The notes under the pieces: model-generated
The model's database searches: none
What the model saw: the letters and a program-made list of their open reading frames with translations, nothing else
Told to the model about the DNA's origin: nothing
Assembly (NCBI GenBank): GCA_965229785.1
Contig: CBDDJS010000001.1
Span: forward strand, 4,402,001-4,466,000
Origin: JAWPMT01 sp965229785
Lineage (GTDB): Bacteria > Bacteroidota > Bacteroidia > Cytophagales > Cyclobacteriaceae
Length of the DNA: 64,000 bases
Reading direction: 5' to 3'
Program-made: the position numbers and the translations under genes
In this document: positions 1-8,289 of the stretch, in pieces
How the letters are laid out: every line of letters starts with the position of its first letter
Position numbering within the stretch: position 1 is the stretch's first letter

Positions 1-2
1 GC

Positions 3-194
3 TCCTTAGGATTTACCTACTGCCAGGTTCTTTTCGTTTATCACAAAAGCGGAGATCCGAAAATCATAGTAACACTCGATGACGGAAGCACCCAGGAAGT
101 TGCCACGCATGAACTAACCGGGGAACTGAGTGCCGAAATTTTCCGGAGAACCGGAAGAGTGAAAAAAGTCATCGTAGAAGGCCTCAGACCTTAA
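3..194 (+). CDS. C-terminal end of an unidentified protein (5' truncated)
   Basis: An open frame enters from the left edge and stops with TAA at 192-194, giving 63 residues. The residues include a run of beta-strand-like segments (KIIVTLDDGS, VKKVIVEGLRP at the very end). I do not recognise the family. A strong intrinsic terminator follows 24 bases later, which supports this being the true 3' end of a transcribed gene. Nothing more can be said without the upstream sequence. Confidence 0.6.
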   Translation, partial: SLGFTYCQVLFVYHKSGDPKIIVTLDDGSTQEVATHELTGELSAEIFRRTGRVKKVIVEGLRP

Positions 195-217
195 ATAGTA
201 CCACTTTAATGGAAGAG

Positions 218-254
218 GCTGTTTTGGAACAGAATTCCAAAACAGCTTTTTTTA
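218..254 (+). terminator. Intrinsic terminator after the truncated first gene
   Basis: Perfect 11-bp stem GCTGTTTTGGA (218-228) pairing with TCCAAAACAGC (236-246), 7-base loop, followed immediately by a run of seven T. It closes the transcript of the gene ending at 194 and separates it from the sulfatase at 376. Confidence 0.85.
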
Positions 255-375
255 TCCTGAATAAAAGCATTCAGGTCTCATTTGGGATGTCATGCTGAAT
301 GAGCAAAAAACCACCCAGGATGGAGTTTAGGTGATCCTTTCTTCAAGGACCTAAAAGAAGTTTAACTTCACACCT

Positions 376-2043
376 ATGAAGCAAATTCTCCTCCTAAGCA
401 TTTGCGTGCTACTGTTTGCGTGCTCCCAAAAAGAGGCCCCGATGAACATTCTGCTGATTGTGGCAGATGACCTGGGGTACACGGACCTGGGATGTTATGG
501 TAGTGAAATCCGAACGCCCAACCTCGATGCACTGGCAGCGGAAGGTATCCGCTTCACAGATTTTCACACCGCAGCTACATGTTCCCCTACCCGGGCCATG
601 CTCCTAACGGGTGTAACCACACATAAAAATGGTTATGGCACCATGGAAGGTGATCTTGCTGAAAATCAAGTGGGTTTGAGAGGGTATGAAACACATCTGA
701 ACTGGGATGTTGTGACTTTCCCCAGCCTACTGCGTGATCATGGGTATCACACGTCCATAGCAGGAAAATGGCATCAGGCATTCCCTGCCGGAGAGGCAAG
801 CCTTTGGCCAGATAAACGAGGCTTTGATCGATCTTTCTGTATGAATCAGGGCGGTGCCGGGCATTTTGACGACAAACAGAAGCTCTTCGGCTTTCTGGAT
901 CGGGCCATTTATGTGGAGGATGGTCAGGAACTTGATGCCTTGCCAACAGGTTTTTATTCCAGTGAATATTACGCCAGTAAAGTGATCAGCTACATTGAAG
1001 AAAGTCAGTCTCTGGGCAAGCCTTTTTTCAGCTTTTTATCGTTCACAGCGCCACATTGGCCATTGCAGGTTCCAGATCAATATGCGAATCTCTATCGGGG
1101 CACGTACGATGAAGGGTATGAAGCGCTGGCAGCGAAAAGGCTGGAAAGGGCAAAAGCCAAAGGAGTAGTTCCTTCACAATTGGAGCTTCCTCCATTCCCA
1201 GAGTTAGTAAAGCCGTGGGGATCCCTGTCGACGGAAGAACAAAAAGAAAAATCAAAAGTCATGGAGATATATGCCGCCATGGTGGAACGACTGGATTTTC
1301 ACGTTGGCCGAGTCATTGATCACCTGAAAAATGAAGGTTTGTATGACAATACCCTGATTGTATTTATGGCTGATAATGGCGCTGAAGGAAATGATGTATT
1401 CACCATTGAAGATACGGAAAGCTGGGTAGCCGAAAATTGGGATAACAGTTTTGCAAACATGGGACTCAAAGGCTCTTACATCCAACAAGGGCGGGACTGG
1501 GCTTCAGTATCTAGTTTGCCTTTCAAATACTACAAAGCTTTCGCAAGTGAGGGTGGGGTACGTACACCCATGATCGTTCGTCATCCGAAACAACTTTCAA
1601 AGGCCGGGCAAATCGAAACACAATTCATTTCCGTAATGGACCTGGCGCCCACCTTTCTAGAAGCAACAGACACTTCATTCCCAATGGATAATCGTTATCA
1701 AGGTAGAGCAGTCCATCCGATAGAAGGCACTTCATTGATCCCTTTTCTGAATGATCAAAAAACTTTGGTCCATTCACAGGATAAAGCCCATGTTTGGGAA
1801 CTCTATGGTAGAATTGGCGTGCGGAAAGGTCAATGGAAAGGTTTGAAACTGGAGCCCCCGTTTGGAACCGGGAAATGGGAGTTGTATGATCTGGCAACAG
1901 ATCTGGGAGAACAGAAAAATGTCGCCGTTCAGTATCCTCAACTAGTCGCTGAAATGGAACAATACTGGCAAGCTTACGCATCGGAGAATAACGTCGTGCT
2001 ACCGAAAAATTTCATCCCTTACGGCTACTTGCCTGGAAATTAA
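376..2043 (+). CDS. Sulfatase (arylsulfatase family S1), lipoprotein
   Basis: Hydrolyses a sulfate ester; the substrate is not readable from sequence, but in marine Bacteroidota such enzymes usually desulfate polysaccharides. The 555 residues begin with a lipoprotein signal (lipobox LFAC, Cys16). Metal-binding Asp31-Asp32 lie in VADDLGY. The sulfatase signature CSPTR follows at residues 69-73; its Cys would be converted to formylglycine. Lys131 and His133 in GKWH and a later MADNG segment complete the expected active site. Length is normal for the family. The gene is followed after 9 bases by an AraC-type regulator on the same strand, which may control it. No sulfatase-maturing enzyme (anSME) is in the window. 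Family is sure; substrate is unknown. Confidence 0.93.
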   Translation: MKQILLLSICVLLFACSQKEAPMNILLIVADDLGYTDLGCYGSEIRTPNLDALAAEGIRFTDFHTAATCSPTRAMLLTGVTTHKNGYGTMEGDLAENQVGLRGYETHLNWDVVTFPSLLRDHGYHTSIAGKWHQAFPAGEASLWPDKRGFDRSFCMNQGGAGHFDDKQKLFGFLDRAIYVEDGQELDALPTGFYSSEYYASKVISYIEESQSLGKPFFSFLSFTAPHWPLQVPDQYANLYRGTYDEGYEALAAKRLERAKAKGVVPSQLELPPFPELVKPWGSLSTEEQKEKSKVMEIYAAMVERLDFHVGRVIDHLKNEGLYDNTLIVFMADNGAEGNDVFTIEDTESWVAENWDNSFANMGLKGSYIQQGRDWASVSSLPFKYYKAFASEGGVRTPMIVRHPKQLSKAGQIETQFISVMDLAPTFLEATDTSFPMDNRYQGRAVHPIEGTSLIPFLNDQKTLVHSQDKAHVWELYGRIGVRKGQWKGLKLEPPFGTGKWELYDLATDLGEQKNVAVQYPQLVAEMEQYWQAYASENNVVLPKNFIPYGYLPGN

Positions 2044-2052
2044 TTTGAACAG

Positions 2053-3105
2053 ATGGTTGAAAAGTTCGAGCCGGAAATCAATAAAGTATACTTTATCAAT
2101 CAGTATACCCTGATCCATATCCTTTCGGGGACCGGTGCCATCGAAGTAGACTTTAAAAATTACCTCGATTGGCAGGATAAGGCGATTTACCTGGACAAAG
2201 GACAGTACATTCGGTTTCGTTCGGATGATTTTATTGCCAGAAAAATTGAATTTCCATCAGAACAATTGTTTCACAACAAAGACTTTAGGGTACTCTTCAA
2301 GCATCTCATTTCTCTGGGATACATCCATTTCGATGAATGCAGCGATTGTCAGAAGTATCTTAACGAAAGTGTATTCCACGACCGATTGGACGCGATCGTA
2401 GATGTGTCTTCCGAACAATGGTACTGGCAGAATCCCTTTGGTGCCAATCGAGAAGAATATCAGGTCATTTTTGACATCAAGGACCTGATTGACGCTCAGT
2501 TTGCCAATCACCTGACCAGTACTGAAGTGGTGAGCCTGATCAATCAGCAAGGATACAACGCCAATGCCCTGGTTCGTGAACGCGTTGGACTGTCCATCAA
2601 AAATCTGATGTCCCGGAAACAACTGGTAGAGAGCAAAAAGGAAATCGCTTTTACTGACAAGACCATACAGGAAATTGCCTTTGACCTGGGTTACAATGAC
2701 CCGGCATATTTTAATCGATCATTCAAAAAAGCAACCGGCCAAAGCCCTTCTGAGTATCGAAAAAATTACGATTTCGAGAATAAGGATGTATTCATGCAGC
2801 ATCTACTGGAATTGGTCAAAGCCTATCATAATTCGGAAAGATCTCTCGATTTCTACGCGGATCAGATGAACCTTTCTGTTAAATCTATTTCTAGAAAAGT
2901 CAGTCAAAAAATGAACATGACCCTGGGAGCGATTATCAGAAATGAAGTGTTGGAAACCGCTAAAAAATCACTACTTCAAGGTGCTTCAGTCAAAGATGTC
3001 GCCCTTCAATTAAAATTTGAAGAGCCTAATCATTTCACCGCCTTCTTCAAACACTACACGGGGAAAACACCCACAGCATTTCTGACCAAAAAGTACCATT
3101 CATAG
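2053..3105 (+). CDS. AraC-family regulator with two AraC-type HTH domains
   Basis: Transcription factor of 350 residues. Residues about 1-140 form an N-terminal domain with a cupin-like look. An AraC HTH half is clear at about 155-243, ending in IQEIAFDLGYNDPAYFNRSF followed by KKATGQSPSEYR. A second complete AraC HTH follows at about 258-347, ending KFEEPNHFTAFFKHYTGKTP. Ordinary AraC proteins carry one such domain of about 100 residues, so the C-terminal half appears duplicated. It starts 9 bases after the sulfatase stop and is probably co-transcribed, suggesting regulation of sulfated-glycan use (inference). The repeats have diverged strongly from each other. Confidence 0.85.
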   Translation: MVEKFEPEINKVYFINQYTLIHILSGTGAIEVDFKNYLDWQDKAIYLDKGQYIRFRSDDFIARKIEFPSEQLFHNKDFRVLFKHLISLGYIHFDECSDCQKYLNESVFHDRLDAIVDVSSEQWYWQNPFGANREEYQVIFDIKDLIDAQFANHLTSTEVVSLINQQGYNANALVRERVGLSIKNLMSRKQLVESKKEIAFTDKTIQEIAFDLGYNDPAYFNRSFKKATGQSPSEYRKNYDFENKDVFMQHLLELVKAYHNSERSLDFYADQMNLSVKSISRKVSQKMNMTLGAIIRNEVLETAKKSLLQGASVKDVALQLKFEEPNHFTAFFKHYTGKTPTAFLTKKYHS

Positions 3106-3179
3106 TCTTTTTTTTGTAGCCTTCCCTCCTATCCGGAATGCCAATTTTGCTTCATAATCATTTGCAAAAAAACAAGCAC

Positions 3180-3533
3180 ATGGATATCGCAACCCAAGTA
3201 CAAAAAATGGATGCGTTGGTAGCTCAAGGAGCTATAGTAGACGCAGTTCAAAGCTTTTTCGCACAAGAAGCAAAAACAGCAGATTACAATGATGTAACTA
3301 CTTCCTCCAAAGATCAAATGGTCGCTAAAATGGAGGGTTTTGTAGGCAGTATTGCCGGTGTAAATGGCATCACTCACCACCGTTCCATCACGGAGGGAAA
3401 GGCAAGTGCCTCTGAGTTCACTTTTGACTTTGACATGAAAGACGGCAGCAAAATTCTTTGGCACGAAATCATTCGACGGATCTGGAATGAAAATGGCGAA
3501 GTGATTTCAGAAGAGTACTTCAACGCTGGTTAA
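3180..3533 (+). CDS. SnoaL/NTF2-like small protein
   Basis: About 117 residues from the ATG at 3180; an upstream in-frame ATG at 3138 would add 14 residues of low-complexity character, so the inner start is preferred. The order of a helical N-terminus (VQKMDALVAQGAIVDAVQSFF), a conserved-looking middle and terminal beta strands (GSKILWHEIIRRIW) fits the SnoaL-like fold of the NTF2 superfamily. Members include isomerases, hydrolases and ligand-binding proteins, so no reaction can be assigned. No signal peptide, so it is probably cytosolic. The next gene begins 24 bases downstream. Confidence 0.7.
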   Translation: MDIATQVQKMDALVAQGAIVDAVQSFFAQEAKTADYNDVTTSSKDQMVAKMEGFVGSIAGVNGITHHRSITEGKASASEFTFDFDMKDGSKILWHEIIRRIWNENGEVISEEYFNAG

Positions 3534-3557
3534 TTCTCCCTTCAAAATAATATTAAG

Positions 3558-4013
3558 ATGAAAAAAACATTAGCATTCACTTTCGCCCTGGCCATTACCA
3601 TGGTGGTTTTCGGTCAGGATAAATCAGCAAATAACATTGATGACAGCAATATTGCTCTTCAAGGTTATAGTCCGGTTTCTTATCTCGATCTGGGTATTGC
3701 ACAAAAAGGAGTAAAAGAACATAAGGCTACCTATAAGGGTATCAATTATTACTTTACTTCCGCTGATCAAAAGAAGACATTCAATAAAAATCCGGAGAAA
3801 TACTTACCACAGTACGGAGGTTACTGCGCATTTGGTGTGTATGCAGGAGCAAAGTTCAGGCCCGACCCAAATAAGTTTGTGGTTTCTGGTGACAAGTACT
3901 TTCTGTTTCTCTACAATCTGGAATTGGATGCCCAGGAGCTTTGGCTGAAAGAGAATGAATCAAAATTGATTCCTAAGGCCAATGAAAATTGGAAAAGCCT
4001 GAGTAAAAAGTAA
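3558..4013 (+). CDS. Secreted YHS-domain protein
   Basis: 151 residues with a signal peptide (MKKTLAFTFALAITMVVFGQ). The motif from ALQGYSPVSY through YKGINYYFTSADQKKTF and the following GGYCAFGV is the YHS-domain pattern seen in many Bacteroidota and proteobacterial secreted proteins, where Tyr, His and Cys-type residues have been proposed to bind metal. Here the residue after the tyrosine-containing loop is Ser/Pro rather than His, but the downstream YCAFGV cysteine is kept. The protein is probably periplasmic. Function is unknown; a role in metal binding is family-based inference. Confidence 0.8.
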   Translation: MKKTLAFTFALAITMVVFGQDKSANNIDDSNIALQGYSPVSYLDLGIAQKGVKEHKATYKGINYYFTSADQKKTFNKNPEKYLPQYGGYCAFGVYAGAKFRPDPNKFVVSGDKYFLFLYNLELDAQELWLKENESKLIPKANENWKSLSKK

Positions 4014-4094
4014 GATTGACTAGAAATGAATGGTTTGAATTGTCACATTTCGACATAGTTCAGTGTGGCAATTCGCTTATTTTCATCTTCGAAT

Positions 4095-4667
4095 ATGGAT
4101 CAATTACTCTCAGAAATACGAAAATGTACCATTTGCCAGGATCATTTAGCGTTGGGGCCCAGACCAATCGTGGCTGGTTCTCCAAATAGCCGGATCGCAA
4201 TCATCGGACAGGCGCCAGGGTTGGCAGTACACAAAAGCGGCATCCCGTGGGATGATAAAAGTGGTGACAACCTGAGAAAATGGATGGGTATTTCAAAAGA
4301 AGCCTTCTATGATCCGGAGATAATCGCCATTGTTCCGATGGGCTTCTGCTATCCTGGAAAAGGTAAATCAGGAGACCTTCCTCCTCGCCCTGAATGCGCT
4401 CCACAATGGCATGTCGCTCTATTGGACCAAATGAAAAACATTGAGTTGACTTTATTGATCGGAAAGTATGCCCAGGATCATTATTTGGAGGGCCGGGGAA
4501 TGAAAACACTCACAGAGACCGTTCGCAACTTTAAATCCTACTTACCCTCTCATTTTGTACTACCACACCCTTCGCCTCGTAACAACATATGGCAAGCTAA
4601 ACACCCATGGTTTCCGGAAGAGGTTTTGCCTACATTGAAAGAACGGATCGCTGATATTCTCCAATGA
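4095..4667 (+). CDS. Uracil-DNA glycosylase-family protein, probable 4Fe-4S type
   Basis: Base-excision repair enzyme of the uracil-DNA glycosylase superfamily. Using the ATG at 4095 (190 residues), the protein shows IIGQAPG (motif near residue 36-42) and the C-terminal HPSPRN motif typical of the fold. Four cysteines at about 11, 14, 85 and 101 have the CxxC plus two distant Cys arrangement of family-4 type enzymes, which hold a 4Fe-4S cluster. A longer start at 4065 exists but adds a non-conserved extension. The exact substrate (uracil or another damaged base) cannot be fixed. Confidence 0.85.
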   Translation: MDQLLSEIRKCTICQDHLALGPRPIVAGSPNSRIAIIGQAPGLAVHKSGIPWDDKSGDNLRKWMGISKEAFYDPEIIAIVPMGFCYPGKGKSGDLPPRPECAPQWHVALLDQMKNIELTLLIGKYAQDHYLEGRGMKTLTETVRNFKSYLPSHFVLPHPSPRNNIWQAKHPWFPEEVLPTLKERIADILQ

Positions 4668-4760
4668 AACGGTAAAAATTCCCGAAGGACATCCCAAGGT
4701 AATTCACTGCTTTTTCCGTTTGATATTCCTTAACTTTCAAAGTACACTGAGGAGAGGATC

Positions 4761-5843
4761 ATGAGCAATCGGCGAAAATTCATCAAGTCCCTTAGTGCAG
4801 GAACTGCCTCATTGGCATTGCAACCTGCTTTTGCGAACATCATTGTACCTCGCCAGAAGGTATTGGGAGTGGCGCTGGTGGGGTTGGGCTATTACAGCAG
4901 AGATTTGCTGGCTCCAGCACTGCGACAGACCAAATACTGCAAACTTATGGGGATCGTAACCGGCACACCTTCAAAGATTCCCAGGTGGCAAAAACAGTAT
5001 GGGATCAAGGATGGTCATGTATACAATTACGAGAATATGCATCAGATCGCCAACAATGAGGAAATTGATGTGGTCTATATTGTTCTGCCTACTGGTCTTC
5101 ACGCCCAATACGCCATCATTGCTGCCAACACCGGAAAACATGTATGGTGTGAAAAACCAATGGCAGTATCCGCGGTTGAGTGCCAGCAAATGATCGATGC
5201 CTGCCGTAAAAACAACGTGAAACTTTCCATTGGATATCGCATGCAACACGAACCTAATACACAAACAGTGATGCAATATGCCAAATCCAGACCCTATGGG
5301 AAGATCATCAACCTCAAGGCAGAAGCGGGGTATTATGATGGAAGGACGAATCACTGGAAGCAAAACAAGTCCCTGGGCGGGGGAGCCATGTACGATATGG
5401 GGGTCTATCCGCTTAATGCCCTGCGTTATGCCACTAGTCAGGAGCCCATTCGTGTGAGTGCCCGCCATGAAACCAATCGCCCAAAAGTGTATCATGAAGT
5501 GGATGAAACCACTTATTTCGAGCTTGAATTCCCTGATGGTGTCAGGGGCACAGGAGCCACAAGCCTCGGAGCGGGCATGAATGAACTTCGGGTGAATTGT
5601 GAAAACGGATGGTACAGCCTTATCCCTATGCAGGCTTATTCCGGTATTCGTGGACATACCAGCAATGACACCAAATTAAATCTACGGATTGCTAATCAGC
5701 AGGCAAAACAAATGGATGATGACGCTCAGGCCATCCTCAACAACACACCCCTCTTGGTTCCCGGAGAAGAAGGACAAAAAGACATTCACATCGTAGAAGC
5801 GATCTATCAATCCGCCCGGCTCAATCAACCTGTAACCTTATAA
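4761..5843 (+). CDS. Gfo/Idh/MocA-family oxidoreductase, Tat-exported
   Basis: NAD(P)-dependent sugar or cyclitol oxidoreductase of 360 residues. The N-terminus SNRRKFIKSLSAG is a twin-arginine signal, and the mature part begins with a Rossmann nucleotide-binding stretch (VLGVALVGLGYYS). The segment EKPMAV (CEKPMAVSAVEC) with its Lys is the catalytic-site motif of the family, and GGGAMYDMGVYPLNALRY is a typical C-terminal-domain motif. It resembles periplasmic glucose-fructose oxidoreductase-type enzymes. An unusually good purine-rich site (GGAGAGG) lies just upstream of the ATG. Substrate unknown. Confidence 0.9.
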   Translation: MSNRRKFIKSLSAGTASLALQPAFANIIVPRQKVLGVALVGLGYYSRDLLAPALRQTKYCKLMGIVTGTPSKIPRWQKQYGIKDGHVYNYENMHQIANNEEIDVVYIVLPTGLHAQYAIIAANTGKHVWCEKPMAVSAVECQQMIDACRKNNVKLSIGYRMQHEPNTQTVMQYAKSRPYGKIINLKAEAGYYDGRTNHWKQNKSLGGGAMYDMGVYPLNALRYATSQEPIRVSARHETNRPKVYHEVDETTYFELEFPDGVRGTGATSLGAGMNELRVNCENGWYSLIPMQAYSGIRGHTSNDTKLNLRIANQQAKQMDDDAQAILNNTPLLVPGEEGQKDIHIVEAIYQSARLNQPVTL

Positions 5844-5973
5844 TCTTATTCATTTTGGTGAACTGGCAGACATTTCCTATGGAAATACCTCATTAGCACC
5901 AATTTTTATCTCAAATAAGCTCAACATTATCTAGCGTTATACATAAACGTAGTTAGTGAATAATCAACCATCT

Positions 5974-6684
5974 ATGAGAATACTACTTTTCACCTTGTTG
6001 CTGCTACCTCTGTTAAGCATTGCACAATCTGATTTTTTCCCAAAAGCGGATAATTTCCTTAAGCAACGTATGATCAACAATCGCCTCAATTACCGATTGG
6101 TAAAGGAATCGCCCGAACAACTGGACTCACTGGTACAGATGATCGCCGATATGAACATCAATATATTATCGGAAAACGAATATCTGGCCTTCTACATCAA
6201 TGCCTACAATTTACTGGTGATCAAAGGCGTAGTGGATCGCTATCCGGTCAATAACATGCAGGACATGGAAGGTTTTTTCTCAGACCTGAAATTCAATGTA
6301 GCCGGTGAGGCAATTTCACTGGATGAAATAGAATTTGAAAAACTGTTTAAAAGAAAAGCAGATCCAAGGTTTCATTTTGTGCTCAACTGCGGAGCATACA
6401 GTTGTCCCACACTCTCCAACGAGGCCATGAAGCCAGCAGAGCTGGAAGATCAATTGAATTTTGCCATACAGATTGTCATGGATCGGGACGATTATGTTTT
6501 GATTGATCACGATTCAAAATCCGTATATGTGAGCAAAATTTTTGATTGGTATCAAAAAGATTTTACCCAATCTGGTACCATTCGGCAATTCATCAATCAA
6601 CATAGGTTCGTGTCCATTCCACAGACCTACGACATCAAATTCATGGAGTATGATTGGCGGCTGAACGATTCTAATTCACAATAG
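5974..6684 (+). CDS. DUF547-domain secreted protein
   Basis: Start taken at the ATG at 5974 (236 residues), because MRILLFTLLLLPLLSIAQ is a clean signal peptide; a GTG at 5956 would place extra polar residues in front. The body contains the DUF547 hallmarks: EYLAFYINAYNLLVIKGVV and FHFVLNCGAYSCPTL. Proteins of this family are widespread in Bacteroidota, Proteobacteria and plants; a thiol-type active site around the NCGAYSCP segment has been suggested but no reaction is established. The last codons overlap the first of the DnaA-box-like sites described next. Confidence 0.88.
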   Translation: MRILLFTLLLLPLLSIAQSDFFPKADNFLKQRMINNRLNYRLVKESPEQLDSLVQMIADMNINILSENEYLAFYINAYNLLVIKGVVDRYPVNNMQDMEGFFSDLKFNVAGEAISLDEIEFEKLFKRKADPRFHFVLNCGAYSCPTLSNEAMKPAELEDQLNFAIQIVMDRDDYVLIDHDSKSVYVSKIFDWYQKDFTQSGTIRQFINQHRFVSIPQTYDIKFMEYDWRLNDSNSQ

Positions 6685-7050
6685 CAGTGGATAAATTCGT
6701 GGATAACCACATTTCTTGTGAATAAATAGAGGATAAGATGTTAACTGAGGTGGATAAATGCTCGGATGACGTGGAAAAAGTCTAATTCATGTGGATAGTG
6801 AACGTATAAGTGTGAATTCAGGAGGTCAGCGTATTTCGCCGCAACGTTCTGATCATTCCTGTCCAATTACAATTCCTATTCAATCTAAAATTCATTGTAA
6901 ATAGACTCTTTAAAATTCAGGAGTGACATTTTTTTACAAAGAATTTTCACCAAACATAAAACACTGAATTACAGATAATTACAATAGCAATTAAAAGACA
7001 AAAATCATATGCATTGAATAGGATATGAAAAAATTGGAACGGACTTTGAA
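6672..7050. other. Candidate replication origin: DnaA-box cluster plus AT-rich region
   Basis: A mostly non-coding stretch of about 395 bases. Sites resembling the DnaA box (TTATNCACA, or TGTGNATAA on this strand) are at 6686-6694 (AGTGGATAA), 6698-6706 (CGTGGATAA), 6717-6725 (TGTGAATAA, full match to the N-form), 6749-6757 (GGTGGATAA) and 6790-6798 (TGTGGATAG), all in one orientation, plus an inverted TAATTCACA at 6672-6680 and weaker ones at 6770 and 6811. From about 6880 to 7045 the DNA is very AT-rich, as expected for a duplex-unwinding element. dnaA itself is 22 kb away; distance from dnaA is common outside a few phyla. Role as oriC is inference. Confidence 0.55.
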
Positions 7051-7080
7051 TAGTTGAGGGCAGGATCAAAAACTACAATT

Positions 7081-7662
7081 ATGAAAACATTTACAAAACT
7101 CTTATTCGTTCTTCTTCTACTTGGTCTGTTATCCTGTCAGGACGAAACAGTGGTGATCGAAGGTCCTCCCGGACCTCAAGGCATTCCTGGGGCAACAGGG
7201 GCTTCCGGCGCCCCTGGTGAAAGTGGTTATGTTTTTGAATTCAGCGATATTGATTTCGTGGCCCCGGAATATGAAGTGTTCCTTCCATTCCCCGATGACT
7301 TTGAAGTATTGACCTCTGATGTCGTATTGGTTTACCTACTTTGGGACGTACAGGAAATAGATGGCATTGCAACCGATATTTGGCGACCTCTTCCTCAAAC
7401 CGTATTCACGCTTGATGGTACTTTGCAGTACAACTTTGATTTTACGGTCCTGGATACGCGACTGTTTCTGGACGCCAACTTTCCTTTGGATTGGCTGGAA
7501 GCACGAGATACTGATCAGTGGATTGCTCGTGTTGTGGTAGCACCGGGCAATTTCTGGGGGTCGGGTAGATTAGCCAATGTTCCATCTTACGAAGAAGTGA
7601 AAAAGACCCTTGGCTTACCAGAATTGGACACGAAAAGGAGCGTAGGTATAGATCGACGATAA
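7081..7662 (+). CDS. Collagen-like (GXY) repeat lipoprotein
   Basis: Start at the ATG at 7081, giving 193 residues; the signal peptide ends in LLSC, a lipobox, so the protein is probably an anchored lipoprotein. After a short linker come seven collagen-type triplets (GPP GPQ GIP GAT GAS GAP GES), then a globular C-terminal part rich in aromatic and acidic residues. The triplets could trimerise the protein as short collagen-like stalks do. The C-terminal domain is not recognised. It is followed by an intrinsic terminator that is itself part of the repeat family next door. Confidence 0.8.
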   Translation: MKTFTKLLFVLLLLGLLSCQDETVVIEGPPGPQGIPGATGASGAPGESGYVFEFSDIDFVAPEYEVFLPFPDDFEVLTSDVVLVYLLWDVQEIDGIATDIWRPLPQTVFTLDGTLQYNFDFTVLDTRLFLDANFPLDWLEARDTDQWIARVVVAPGNFWGSGRLANVPSYEEVKKTLGLPELDTKRSVGIDRR

Positions 7663-7681
7663 ATTTGAATTATACATTAAC

Positions 7682-7709
7682 AAGCCACTGCAGTAGTCGT
7701 GGCTTTTTT
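7682..7709 (+). terminator. Terminator-like hairpin, also a member of the local repeat family
   Basis: Stem AAGCCAC (7682-7688) with GTGGCTT (7699-7705), loop of 10, followed by a T run. It sits 19 bases after the collagen-like lipoprotein gene. Related copies occur at 9022 and 9182, so the terminator belongs to the repeat that flanks the transposase array. Confidence 0.7.
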
Positions 7710-7742
7710 ATGGTTCTTTAACTGTCGTTTGTGAGGGCACTC

Positions 7743-7984
7743 TCTGCCCACGTTTGTGTCCTCACAAACGTAAAAAATACCTAGCAACCTCACATCGTTG
7801 AAAGAAGGAACTTCAAAGGTTATATTTTTTACGGCAACTATTCTCAATTGGAAACCACTTCTAACGAGTAAGGAATTCAAAGAGGTTCTCTTAAAATGTT
7901 TAGCGCACCTCTCCGAACAGAAGAAAATTTCCGTTTATGCCTTTGTTCTTATGCCAAATCACGTGCACTTAATTTGGGAGTTAT
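7743..7984 (+). pseudogene. Truncated 5' copy 1 of the RAYT element
   Basis: Holds the left hairpin, the leader and the first 60 or so codons of the transposase, ending with the PNHVHLIWEL segment that carries the HxH motif; then the next copy begins. This copy lacks one C before ACGGCAAC relative to the others, has lost the ATG (AAGGAAC instead of ATGGAAC), and carries substitutions (ACGAGT for ATGAGT, AAATGT for AAAAGT), so it is the most diverged of the three. Confidence 0.85.
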
Positions 7985-8227
7985 TCTGCCCACGTTTGTG
8001 TCTTCACAAACGTAAAAAATACCATGCAACCTCACATCGTTGAAAGATGGAACTTCAAAGGCTATATTTTTTCACGGCAACTATTCTCAATTGGAAACCA
8101 CTTCTAATGAGTAAGGATTTCAAAGAGGTTCTCTTAAAAAGTTTAGCGCACCTCTCCGAACAGAAGAAAATTTCCGTTTATGCCTTTGTTCTTATGCCAA
8201 ATCACGTGCACTTAATTTGGGAGTTAT
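7985..8227 (+). pseudogene. Truncated 5' copy 2 of the RAYT element
   Basis: Second tandem copy of the hairpin plus N-terminal coding segment, open from an ATG at 8047 for about 60 codons, then running into the third copy. It is nearly identical to the corresponding part of the full-length gene (only a few base changes, for example TCTT for TCCT in the hairpin loop), which indicates a recent duplication. It lacks the catalytic Tyr region. Confidence 0.85.
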
Positions 8228-8289
8228 TCTGCCCACGTTTGTGTCCTCACAAACGTAAAAAATACCATGTAACCTCACATCTTTGAAAG

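Noticed and set aside
4971..5657. Minus-strand open frame of 228 codons
   Set aside because: It lies entirely inside the Gfo/Idh/MocA gene, and its translation has no recognisable domain.
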